Assembly (NCBI RefSeq): GCF_902713425.1
Contig: NC_081223.1
Location: 1,392,001-1,456,000 of the forward strand
Length of the DNA: 64,000 bases
Direction: 5' to 3'
Source of the DNA: Acipenser ruthenus
Lineage: Eukaryota; Chordata; Actinopteri; Acipenseriformes; Acipenseridae
Shown: positions 23,525-33,868 of the stretch, piece after piece
How positions within the stretch are numbered: position 1 is the first letter of the stretch
Layout of the letters: each line of letters begins with the position of its first letter
Program-made: the position numbers and the translations under genes
The notes under the pieces: model-generated
Told to the model about the DNA's origin: nothing
The model's input: the letters and a program-made list of their open reading frames with translations, nothing else
The model's database searches: none

Positions 23525-23908
23525 GTGCCCCATTTCTATGTCTTCGTTGTTAATTCTTAAAGGTCTGTTAAGCTTAAAGGTACCAATCATTACTTGCTGT
23601 ACTTTAAATTTCTTCATAACTAGTATTTCTATAGCTATGTTCTCTATCTCATGCAAGGAAGTGTTAATATAACTTCATTACCTAACTGTGTCAATGAAGA
23701 CTGGTCAACAGTAATTTCGGATTCACTTTAGTTTATTGTGCTGTATCAAATGAAACATAAAAATGAATCGCAATACAATAAATCTCTGTTTGATCGCTAT
23801 ACAATCAATATGTTGTGTAGGCTAAATTGTATAAATAAATGTCCGGAAACAGTCAAATTCAAACACGTTAAAAAATGAAATAGTGCAGAATAAAAACAAA
23901 GGCGTCTT

Positions 23909-23980
23909 TGACCTCGACGTGATTTGAACACGCAACCTTCTGATCTGGAGTCAGACGCGCTACCGTTGCGCCACGAAGTC
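23909..23980 (-). tRNA. tRNA-Trp(CCA)
   Basis: 72 nt, anticodon CCA in GACTCCAGATC. Body near-identical to the vertebrate consensus, with one acceptor change. A TTTTT run lies downstream. Confidence 0.9.
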
Positions 23981-24412
23981 TTGGTGTAATGCCAGCTTAT
24001 TATGCAATGCTAGAGTGTACAGCAAGCATGCCAAACACATGGTAATGCCGACGCTGATACTAGGAAAACACTCGGTATCACCAGGGTCATGGGAAACAGC
24101 CGACTCAATACGTGTTCGTAGCCAGCAGGGCTATGAAGTTGTCGGAAGTGTGTTTGATTCTCAGCTTTAAAAGTAAAGAAAACATAAAACAATGCGATTT
24201 GCTTTTATAAATTTCATTATTTGAAACGTGGGCATAAACACAGTTGTACTGGCTGGGAATCGTCTCTGGTCAATTACTTGGAAAGCAGCTATGCTGACCA
24301 ATATATCACCAATAGGGAAAAGCTGGCAGTACTGAGTGACACAGAAGACGGATTCTCTCAGCGCGTCTCCTCTGAATGCGCACTGGCACAAAGGGGCTTT
24401 TCTCATCTAATG

Positions 24413-25158
24413 TTTGCACTGTGTTTTTTGCTGTGTTGATTGTTATTTGTCTATTTTGTTTGGTGCACGGGTGAAACGGAGTTCGTAATTAAAGTATTTT
24501 TTTGTTTTGTTTATCACAAGCACGGTGCACACGGACCTCAGGTCCCGCCCCAAACAATTGCAGGTACCTGTACACACCTGGAATTAAAAGGGCTTTGAGG
24601 TATTAAAAGGGTGAGGAACTAAGAGACTGGGAGCATGGAACGAGGAGATACCGGAATAGGAAAGAGAGAAAAGCCGAGGGAAGTAAACGAAAATAAAGAG
24701 GACGAGATTAGACAGCGAGTGGCTGGGGTTTTTTTTGTGCACGGACAGTGTCAGTTTCGTTTTGTTATTTTTTTTCGTGGACTCACTCTGGGAGGACTGC
24801 GGAACTTGGTGATTGAAGACATTTGAAAAGAGGTACTGACAAGAACCTTTGCGTTCGTGGTTTATGTCAGGATATCAGGATCTCTCCTGAGGACTTCAGC
24901 TGAAGCGCAGCACCCTATGGAGAGGGCTGTCCAAACAGGCGTCTGGACAGGAGCCCTAAGAGGAGGTCTGGACCAGAGTGGATGACATATGGTTAAGTGA
25001 ACAAATACACATTAAAATGCATCTAACGCTCAAAAATTAAACAATAATTCAAATAAACAAACTATGCAAAAAAAGGAAAACCAATCCAATTAAAATTCAA
25101 AAATCATAAGTGATAATACTGAATAAAATAATAATCAACACATTCGACACCCGTGACA
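24413..25158 (+). mobile_element. LTR-like repeat, copy 1 (fossil)
   Basis: Shares its full length with 44258-45121 and 48782-49646 except for a missing left part. Promoter-like TTAAAAGGG is followed by a leader-like GC-balanced region and an AATAAA-rich end. No internal coding region is seen. It could be a solo LTR, or the terminal part of the Penelope-like element whose remnant follows directly. Confidence 0.5.
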
Positions 25159-25189
25159 TTACCACCACTGCGATCTTGAAAATGTTTGT

Positions 25190-25575
25190 ATGCCACAAAA
25201 TAATGAACAGTCGTTCATTATTTTGTGTATCAGCCGCCACACAAAGCTGAGCGCAGTGCGGTATACTGTAATGATGCTCCAGTCAGTCTGCCCGGACTGC
25301 ACCTGAACCATCTTAAAAACACGAAGCCCCTAATAAGCTAATTTGTAAAAGTTAGTAAAGAGTTGCGCTAATATAACGAAGCTAAATTTGAACTCCTAGC
25401 TGGAGCAACGAGAGAGGGCGAGAGGGCGGTGCAGAGAAGGAGGGGGAGACGCTGCTAGGCAACCGGCTCGTGAACATTCCACTCAGCTGAGCAGAGACCG
25501 TTAGGATTTAAAAATGCGAACGTTCCGAGCAGCGTTAGGCGCTTCGTTAAATTAGCACACCGTTGCTGGCATTTG
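25190..25575. repeat. GC-rich X-box-bearing segment, copy 1
   Basis: Copy of a ~480-bp segment also found at about 30860, 45640, 50160 and 54670. Its core is GAGAGAGGGCGAGAGGGCGG, then GCTGCTAGGCAAC (one mismatch to a palindromic RFX X-box). No open frame is shared by the copies. Confidence 0.75.
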
Positions 25576-26152
25576 AATATAACCATATTTTAAATACTCA
25601 AATAGGACTGTATTAAAAAATATATTATGTTTTTCAAAGTAATATGTTATGTGGAATATTAAAACAATCAAACTAAATAACACATGTTTGGACACAAAAT
25701 ATTTTTCTTCCTCATAACGTGTTAGAAAATGTAAACAGCAGTTGGAGAATGCCGAAGTCGATCATCCTAGCATGTTAAACGAGGGCATTTCTCCTGTAAG
25801 CTGCGTCTAGTAATAGATTGTTTATACTGTTCTCAATGGTTCGCATCCCAGCCTGAGACCACGATCCAGTGGTAGACGATGTTTTTCAAGTAATATGTTA
25901 TTTGGAATATTAAAACAATCAAGTTAAATAACATGTTTGGACACAAAATATTTTCAGTGAGGTTAACAAGTAGTCTGTTTACAACAAAAATGCAATTTGT
26001 GTTAGGAACACTATTTTATTCGGATTTAAAATGGAAATTAAAATGGTATTGAGTGCTGACAACAGTTTGGTATCAGCTGTTGATTTCCTTAAAACAATCT
26101 TTTCTAGTAAAATAAAGAAATGTATTCTATTTAAAAATACGTAAAATTGAAC

Positions 26153-26262
26153 TGTCAAAAGTGGGATTTGAACCCACGCCTCCATTCAGAGACCAGAACA
26201 CAAAATTCTTTGGAAAGACAGAGTCCTTGAATCTGGCGCCTTAGACCACTCGGCATTCTGAT
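26153..26262 (-). tRNA. tRNA-Leu(CAA) with intron, one base short
   Basis: Anticodon CAA in GATTCAAG, then an intron of about 27 nt, variable arm and T arm. The D arm lacks one C against consensus, so it may not be functional. Confidence 0.75.
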
Positions 26263-26603
26263 AAGCTGCGTTTGTTAATGTAGAAAACCGCATTATTTAT
26301 TTCAGCACACACTAGGGTTCTCGTATCAAGGCCCGATTGGGTTTACGCACATACCAACTGTTGCTCCATGAATGATGTTAAGACAATTGTAAAAAAAAGA
26401 ATCGGATTGAAGTCAACCCAAAAAGTTAGATTATTTATTTCAATATCGTTATAGCTATAAACGATGCATGCATTTTACAATAGCAATTGCTATTTGACAA
26501 TGACCAATAAGTAATTTTGTTGCAATACTGTATACAATGTGAACAGAATCAGACATTGCTCCGTTGTCTCGAAGAAACATCTTCAATTTGTATTTAAAAA
26601 GGC

Positions 26604-26676
26604 CGCCTAACGTGGGGCTCGAATCCACGACCCTGATATTAAGAGTCTCATGCTCTACCGACTGAGCTAGCCGGGC
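26604..26676 (-). tRNA. tRNA-Lys(CTT), mismatched anticodon stem
   Basis: CTTAATATC replaces CTTAATCTC, breaking an anticodon-stem pair; the acceptor stem also carries one change. Possibly a pseudogene. Confidence 0.75.
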
Positions 26677-27090
26677 TGACTGGTGCACGTTTCTTTTACT
26701 GTAACCAACTGAGCTATTAATTTGTCATCTTATTTGAGAAAATAGTGAGTGACAGAACCAAAGATTCCAAATATAATCCACTGAACTGTAGCTTTATTAT
26801 CATAATGAAAACAGATTACACATGACCACAGTTCTGTATCAAAATTAAGTCGTAAGTATATGGTTTCCATTGTAGCTATTTACACACACTGCTCTGTTGT
26901 CTCCCAGGGTGTTATCTAACAAAACGACATATGCTGTGCTGCCATAATTAATTACATAGACTTTCCTGCCCCGTCTTGCTTTCTTCTTAGATGTGATCTC
27001 AGGTTCTGCTGAGTTCTGCTCCCTCGATCACGTTCTGCAGCATCTCGCCTTGCTCATCATTCCCGTATGCTTTGGCTGTTTAACAGGTTG

Positions 27091-27096
27091 GTCTCT

Positions 27097-27157
<61 letters not shown>

Positions 27158-27164
27158 AGGGACG
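27091..27164 (+). tRNA. tRNA-Asn(GTT)
   Basis: 74 nt, matching the vertebrate consensus with all stems intact; anticodon GTT in GCTGTTAACC. TTTT follows 6 bases downstream. Confidence 0.95.
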
Positions 27165-27300
27165 ATGGCTTTTGCATTTCTTAATCACATTAGAAAATGG
27201 CACTCTGATACACTGTAATTTCATCCAATTACCCTGAAGAATAAATGTGCTCTATTTTTTTTAGTTCAAAATAATAGAAAACAAATATCGTGTTGTTGTT

Positions 27301-27374
27301 TGCTGAAACCCGGGATCGAACCAGGGACCTTTAGATCTTCAGTCTAACGCTCTCCCAACTGAGCTATTTCTTGC
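27301..27374 (-). tRNA. tRNA-Phe(GAA), damaged acceptor stem
   Basis: Anticodon GAA in ACTGAAGATC and canonical D and T arms. The 5' acceptor strand reads GCAAGAAA instead of GCCGAAA, leaving poor pairing. Confidence 0.75.
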
Positions 27375-28131
27375 TTGACAAGACTAATTTTTCGAGATAG
27401 CATTCTTTTTGGCAATCCAGTAAACCTGTAATGAGAAACGTTCAACAGCTCGACAACACCATAATAGAATCCGATGCCTTTACAAATGTGTTTCGAAACT
27501 GTTAAGTTTTCTCCCAAATGCGGTTCTCAACAAATGTTTTTTTTTTTTTTTTTTTGTATTCCTTCCAGGGTAAGTCCAAAAGGCAAACACTGGAACTCTC
27601 CGCCTGAAAGTACAGCGCTTGAACTGCATCAACAAACACTTAGCTCTAAAACGTGTACATTGAAAGTCTATTAACATCTTTAACACAATCATTTGTATTC
27701 CAATATAGGTTAATCCACAGGGTGATCAATAAAGTGACTGCTGGCTTTGTTTAAATATTAACAAGATGTTTTCAGGATTCACGCGTATTCTGAACAAGCA
27801 CAATAGAATATGGTAGTGAAAGGACAAGCAAATAACAGGTTTATTGGCTCCGGTCTTGTATCATCACCCTGACTACTGTCCGTAAGAAAGTGGCATTAAT
27901 AAAAACGTCATTATGCAAAGTTCCCAATGCGCAAATACGCAGCATATTTAAACTTCTTCACAATCTTAAACCTTCCCAAATGAATTTAAAATACTTACTG
28001 ACAGGTACGGCCCTTTCCCAATGTAACACTCTGCTTTGTTTGAACACCAACGATGGGTGGGATATTATGTAGTAAACCACAATACTATTGTTCCCACTTT
28101 CTTTAGTACTACCAAAAATGCAAACCCTGGC

Positions 28132-28205
28132 ACCCCTAGTGGCCTAATGGATTAGGCACTGGCCTCCTAAATCAAGGATCGCGGCTTCGAATTCCATCTG
28201 AAGTA
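28132..28205 (+). pseudogene. tRNA-Arg(CCT), decayed
   Basis: D arm (GGCCTAATGGATTAGGC) and anticodon CCT are clear. The T and acceptor stems are degraded (ATCTGAAGTA for CCTGGGGTA). Confidence 0.75.
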
Positions 28206-28392
28206 AAATAGTGTTATTAAAACGAACATTATTATCATATTTTTTTCTTGGCATGTGATATTTTGTAGATCTTGTTATCTGCTATGTCCGCTCACGCTAG
28301 GCACTACGTGCTCGAGTGCTGTAGCAGCAGCCATGAAGCAAGTTCGTTTTTCATTTGAAATACATACACCCTGTACACACTGTAGTGTTTAG

Positions 28393-29150
28393 ATGACTGG
28401 ATGTGAGGAGCTTTGTGTTAACAATGGGAGAACTGGGCTGACTGGGGAGGTAACTGCTGACTATGTCCATTGTCTTATTACTGTAGAGGTGGGTTGTCGA
28501 AGATTTGTGGCACACTCTACAACCCGGTTTCTCAGAGACGTCGAATTCAGTGGCGAAGAGTTGCGTCGCACAGTGAAGAACTTATCTGAAGCAGCAGAGA
28601 GGGGCAGCAACTGGCTGTGGTTGAGACGGAAAGATTCTGGCTGGGGATCTCAAACACAATAGAAAGAAACGCTGATGTACAGGTAAGTAAGCTGGGCTGA
28701 GTTGAGTGGGGGACAGAGGGGGGTGATGCTGGGACGCCAGAATCACCGTCGAGCCCTCTTGAGGTGTTGTGGGCTAGTCGACGAAACACTGAGGATGGAA
28801 GGTTCCCACTTGAAGACCCCAGAGATGTACCCTACTTAGCTCAATCCAGACGGTTGTCATGCTGATGCGCTGGGGAGGCCGCACTGTGGTTGATCCCCGG
28901 AGCCAGCATCGCAGCCGTTGTGTGTGCTGATGCGCTAGGGAGGCAAAATAAGCTGATCCCTGGAGCCAGCATTACACTTCAGCCATTAACACCACACAGA
29001 AGGATATCTACATCATCATATGGAAAGAAACGCAAATGGATGGAGACACATATGGATCACATTAGTTTACTGTAAAGCTATGTCTTAGTTGGTGCTTATC
29101 TTGGCGAGAGCCGAGTTCAAATCAGCATGAAGTTTTAACATCTACTCTCA
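28393..29150 (+). mobile_element. Non-LTR retrotransposon, 3' part
   Basis: The open frame at 28393-28662 ends with ISEATERA-like motifs found at the C-terminus of fish LINE polymerases (here NLSEAAERGSNWLWLRRKD). After its stop comes a 3' untranslated region holding two tandem ~65-bp blocks that begin GCTGATGCGC and end GGAGCCAGCAT. The 5' part of the element is absent. The clade is not assigned. Confidence 0.6.
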
Positions 29151-29323
29151 TGTAATGGAAATCTAGACAGCAGTGGTGGACTGGTTCCCTCTTGTGGTCA
29201 GTGTGAATGATGGCAGTGTGTGCAGCATGGCAGGGCACTGATGCCTGTTTCCAGGCTATACAAACACAGAGAGGGATTCAATCAAATACTAAGATCACAG
29301 TTTAATAGAAGAGTGGATTAGTT

Positions 29324-30535
29324 CTATTTGTATATGTGTTCTAAGCGCTGCACTTGTGTTTCAATAAGTGTCATATTATGATATTTATAATGCACATTTT
29401 TATTGCCTGTGTGCAGTATCTTACATTTTTCTCTATTAAATGTCATTTGCCATGTGTCTGCCCAGTTCTGAATGCTGTCTAGATCATTTTGAATGACCTT
29501 TGCTGCTGCAACACTGTTTGCCACTTCTCCTATTTTTGTGTTGTTTGTAAATAACAAGTTTGCTTACTATACCAGAATCAAAGTCATTAATGTAGATTAG
29601 GAATAGCAGAGGACCTAATACTGATCCCTGTGGTACACCACTGGTTACCTCGCTCCATTTTGAGTTTTCTCCTCTAATCCGTTTTCTACATGTTAACCAC
29701 TCTCTAATCCATGTGCATGCATTTCCTTGAATCCCTGCTGCGTTCAGTTTGAGAATTAATCTTTTATGCTGGACTTTGTCAAAATCTTTCTGGAAATCTA
29801 AATAAACCATGTCATAGGCTTTACAATTATCCATTGTTGATGAAGCATCCTCAAAAAAATCTAGCAGGTTAGTTAGACACGATCTCTCTTTCCAAAAACC
29901 ATGCTGACTGTCTCCCAGCATACTGTTACCATATAGGTAATTTTCCATTTTGGATCTTATTATAGTTTCCATAAGTTTACATATAATAGAAGTCAGGCTT
30001 ATTGGTCTGTAGTTACCTGGTTCAGTTTTCTCTCCCTTTTTGTGGATTGGTATTACGTTTGTAATTTTCCAGTCTGCCAGTACAACCCCTGTGTCAAGAG
30101 ACTGTTGCATGATCTTGGTTAACGGTTTGTAAATAACTTCTTTCATTTCTTTGAGTACTATTGGGAGGATCTCATCCGGCCCAGGGGATTTGTTTATTTT
30201 AAGAGCTCCTAGTCCCTTTAACACTTCTGCCTCTGTTATGCTAAAGTTATTTAAGACTGGAAAGGAACAGGTCGACATGTGGGGCATGTTGTCCGTGTCC
30301 TCCTTTGTAAAAACTTGTTAAAAGTAATCATTTCATATATTTGCTATTTTTTTTTTCTTCATCTATGATTTTGCCATTTGTGTCTCTTAGACATTTAACC
30401 TCCTCTTTGAATATTCTCTTGCTGTTATAATATTGGAAAAAACATTTTGGAATTGGTTTGAGCCCCCTTAGCAATGTTCATTTATATATATCTCTCTTGG
30501 CCTTTCTAACTTCCTTTATGACTTGTGTTTGCAGT
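29324..30535 (-). mobile_element. CR1/Rex1-like LINE, reverse transcriptase region
   Basis: Minus-strand frame 29484-30287 encodes RT domains in order: [49 protein letters not shown] and the catalytic-region motif [20 protein letters not shown]. The FADDT block is degenerate, and the frame then shifts to 29324-29557 ([18 protein letters not shown]). Upstream, 30340-30530 encodes the connecting segment. No endonuclease is present, so this is a dead internal fragment. Confidence 0.85.
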
Positions 30536-30672
30536 TCCAAATAGGAGGAGTGGCAAACACTGCTGCGGCAGCAAAGGTCATTCAAAATGATCTAGACAGC
30601 ATTCAGAACTGGGCAGACACATGGCAAATGACATTTAATAGAGAAAAGTGTAAGGTACTGCACACAGGCAAT
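30535..30672 (+). repeat. Inverted partial copy of the LINE
   Basis: Reads [20 protein letters not shown] on the plus strand, the same coding segment that lies at about 29410-29548 on the minus strand. It abuts the 5' end of the minus-strand fragment. Confidence 0.85.
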
Positions 30673-30859
30673 ACATTTCTCCCCCCTTCCTTTCTATATT
30701 GGTTAATTGTGGGCTCTATTTTCTTTTTTTTTAACACCACTGAGTCCCTTGTCCCTGTGCAACCACAATGTAGAAACATAGAGAATGTATGGGAATGGTA
30801 AATAAACATCACTGCTGTTTCTCTTAAAGCGTGTTTATTTATTTCTAATACTGGACCCT

Positions 30860-31320
30860 GTCTTAATACTGTATTATATTCTGAATATGAATATAGCTGG
30901 ATTATTAATTGTAGATAATACTTAGAATACCAAATACATATTTAGCATTAAAAAGTCGTGCATTATTTTGTGTATCAGCCGCCACACAAAGCCGAGCGCA
31001 GTGCAGGATACTGTAATGATGCTCCAGTCAGTCTGCCCGGACTGCACCTGAACCATCTTAAAAACACGAAGCCTCCAATAAGCTAATTTGTAAAAGTTAG
31101 TAAAGAATTGCGCTAATATAACGAAGCTAAATTTGAACTCCTAGCTGGAGCAACGAGAGAGGGCGAGAGGGCGGGGCAGAGAAGGAGGGGGAGACGCTGC
31201 TAGGCAACCGGCTCGTGAACATTCCACTCAGCTGAGCAGAGACCGTTAGGATTTAAAAATGCGAACGTTCCGAGCGGCGTTAGGCGCTTCGTTAAATTAA
31301 CACACCGTTGCTGGCATTTT
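30860..31320. repeat. GC-rich X-box-bearing segment, copy 2
   Basis: Homologous to 45640-46115 over its whole length but not joined to tRNA genes. It lies between the two tRNA blocks, so it is probably a scar of a once continuous array. Confidence 0.8.
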
Positions 31321-31519
31321 AATTTTGAAGAAAAATTTATTTTAAATACTCAAATAGCACTGTATTAAAAAAATACTTTACTTCAGTTACAGACCGTTTT
31401 CCAACAAATAAAAGGAAGTGCGTATTTATAAGACGTCTATTTGTTATGATATTAAGACTAAACAAATGTGCTACAGTTTGTTGTATAATTTATTTATTTA
31501 TTAAATGTTGTGGTAATTG

Positions 31520-32195
31520 TTTTTTTTTAATATTGTATTGTTTTCACAAAATAACATCCGTACATTATCAGTTCATCTGCTAGAGTAATCAAATCACAAA
31601 TATTACTCGTCAGTAATTCATACATAGACACGCTGTGGTAACTTCAAGAAGTTAAAATGTAAGGCTGGATTACAGTTTAACCAAATAAATAAATAAATAC
31701 ATTAATAACGACATGAAACAAAAATACGTTTTGGTAGCTCATACGTAGGCCTATTTAAATTACAAAATGCGACCTGTTTTAGAAATTGATTTATATACTA
31801 CCTGCCATTTAAATCTAAATTATATTTAAAACTGTTTGAGGGGCAGACTAGCATAGATGATTTCTAAAATCCATTAATATGTTAAACTATAACACCACAG
31901 TAGCACTCCAAGAAATATAGAAATTGATCATTTGTAAAGAATTAGCTGTGAGATTATTTAGATAAATAATCAGAATTATGGATGCATGGATTTTTGATTA
32001 AAATACTCCTACATGTATTTTTGTTTCATGTCGTAATTTATTTATTAATTTCATTGTAACCCCTTGCTGGTGCCACGGCTTGTCTCTGTATCAATTCACT
32101 GATATTTGAGGTTTTGTTTAGTACACACTAGCAGGTGATCTGATAATCTTATTGATGTTATTTTGTGAAAACAATAACACGTTAATACTGTGCTA
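31520..32195. mobile_element. Foldback element with long imperfect inverted arms
   Basis: TTGTTTTCACAAAATAACAT near 31540 is complemented near 32155, and GACATGAAACAAAAATAC near 31708 is complemented near 32015. Intervening arm sequence also pairs, giving arms of about 200 bp around a ~280-bp centre. There is no coding frame. It looks like a non-autonomous DNA transposon of unassigned superfamily. Confidence 0.65.
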
Positions 32196-32402
32196 CAAAA
32201 AATGACTCGCCGTGTTGTAACTTGTGCGGGTGATGTCATGGGTTGTCATGGCAGCGCCGATCATCACGGGAGGGGTTATCAGTGGTTGTCGGAGAAACGC
32301 TGGAGTTCCGCTGGCTGCCGAGGGCTCCAACCCGAATATCTAAATCAGTACAGTGACAACAAAGGAATGTGACATATAAACCTAATGACTACATTAATGA
32401 AG

Positions 32403-32555
32403 CAGTAATACACGACAGGGTGTGTGTGTTATCATGAGGTAATATCACCACGCCTTGGGTGCGTTGGGAGGCACTAGACGAAGTGGAGTTCTTCAACCGC
32501 CCAGGAAGTGGTGATATATCTCATGATAACACACAGACCCTGGAGTGTATTATTG
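32403..32555. mobile_element. Hairpin repeat, ~65-bp arms
   Basis: GTGTTATCATGAGGTAATAT on the left is complemented by ATATATCTCATGATAACAC on the right; outward the arms continue through GCAGTAATACAC and GTGTATTATTGC. The loop includes GGCACTAGACGAAGTGG. This is a short MITE-like palindrome. Confidence 0.75.
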
Positions 32556-32559
32556 CTAT

Positions 32560-33860
32560 TATTAAATGGGTCTAGGAGTGTGTTGTTGACAAATAAAGAC
32601 TTTAAACCTTATTTTAATAATTTTTATTTGTGAAACCATCCACTGAGAGAAGTAGTTCTACAGTAACTAAAAATGGTTAGATTAACAATTAAACATTTGA
32701 TTTTAAACCGTTTTGTATAATAGTTTCTTTTGGCCAGTAGATGGCGCTGCTACTGCTGTTGTGATGTTTTGTTTAGCAGAATGCAGTTCACGTACCGTGT
32801 TACAAACGGGACGGCGCTGCACAGAGCGGTACAAACTGTGCAATTAAAATCTCCAGTAGTACTACAGACGGGCCGCCGATAGTCATCTCTGATTAACCCA
32901 ACATGAATATAAATACAAACCCCGTCTGTTTCAAAGAGCACTCAGTGACGGCGCCGGAGAGTCTGCGAGCAGGTTTAATAATATGAATGTGCCTTGCATC
33001 AAACTCAGCATTCTCTATATAATACACACATTACACAAGGGGTTGCCAGTGGCTGTAGTGAATTCAGCTCTAATAACTCAGCCCTCTCTTTCTTGCATAT
33101 TAAATATATATTTTATATAGTCCTCCTGTTTTACTGAACAGCTCAAAGAATGGAACTTCTTGTTCGGGCTGGTGCGCGGATCTAAAGATTCCCCGCATCG
33201 GGTATACCAATTTGTTATGGAACGTGTTTCGTAAAATGAGTTTATCCAGTAACAGACTATATAAACTACAGTCAAAACAAACATGTAGAGAACATGTTGC
33301 CAAGCAGTGGTTTGTTTAACCAATTCCTCAAAATAAAACTCATGTGTACACACAGTATTAACAACTGAAAAGCTAAACTAATACCTTACTTGGAGCTCTC
33401 ACCAGGGACCACTTGCAGTAAAACACGTATAAACTGCAGTGAACAAAATAAAAACTTGCATTCATAACAGAAAAAAAACAGCCCATATAAATCTACACAC
33501 TTTCTGTGATGCTAGAACATGATAAATTATATATTGATAATTTCACCCTAAAAACTTTGCATACTGAAGGTAGCATATCAAAAGCAAGAAGGAATATACA
33601 AATAGGGTTACAGCTCTATGGAGGAGGAGGAAAGTCTTTGCCCCTGGATTCACAATGAATTAATGAAGGGTCCTTGAATAACACATCATATTCAGACTGG
33701 CCGGATCAGGTAACAAGCAAAGCATTCAATGCAGTAAGAGGAGAGAATCCCATTAACATGGCCATTCTAAACACACGAATATACTATCCGTGTAGAATTA
33801 GTCAAGCACCCACCAAAAGAGGAAAAACCACACACCAAAACAGCCTTTACAAGCAAGATT
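32560..33860. other. Intergenic sequence downstream of the egg-envelope gene
   Basis: No exon, RNA gene or named repeat is evident. Short open frames have no recognisable domain. Confidence 0.4.
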
Positions 33861-33866
33861 TTTATT
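33861..33866 (-). promoter_or_regulatory. Polyadenylation signal AATAAA
   Basis: On the minus strand the signal starts two bases after the stop codon (TGATAAATAAA). The 3' untranslated region must therefore be extremely short. Confidence 0.8.
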
Positions 33867-33868
33867 TA

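Larger units (their letters stand above)
20640..28205. repeat. tRNA gene cluster, block 1
   Basis: Order is Asn(+, cut), Lys(-), iMet(+), Arg(+, remnant), Ser(+, decayed), Trp(-), then LTR-like and GC-rich segments, Leu(-), Lys(-), Asn(+), Phe(-), Arg(+, decayed). The spacers are homologous, base for base over long runs, to those in block 2, so this is a diverged and rearranged set of the same tandem units. Intergenic parts hold no protein genes. Confidence 0.85.

Noticed and set aside
27890-28072. 60-codon frame repeated identically at 52648 and 56914
   Set aside because: Conserved only as part of the duplicated spacer; DNA identity there is equally high outside the frame, so there is no sign of coding constraint.
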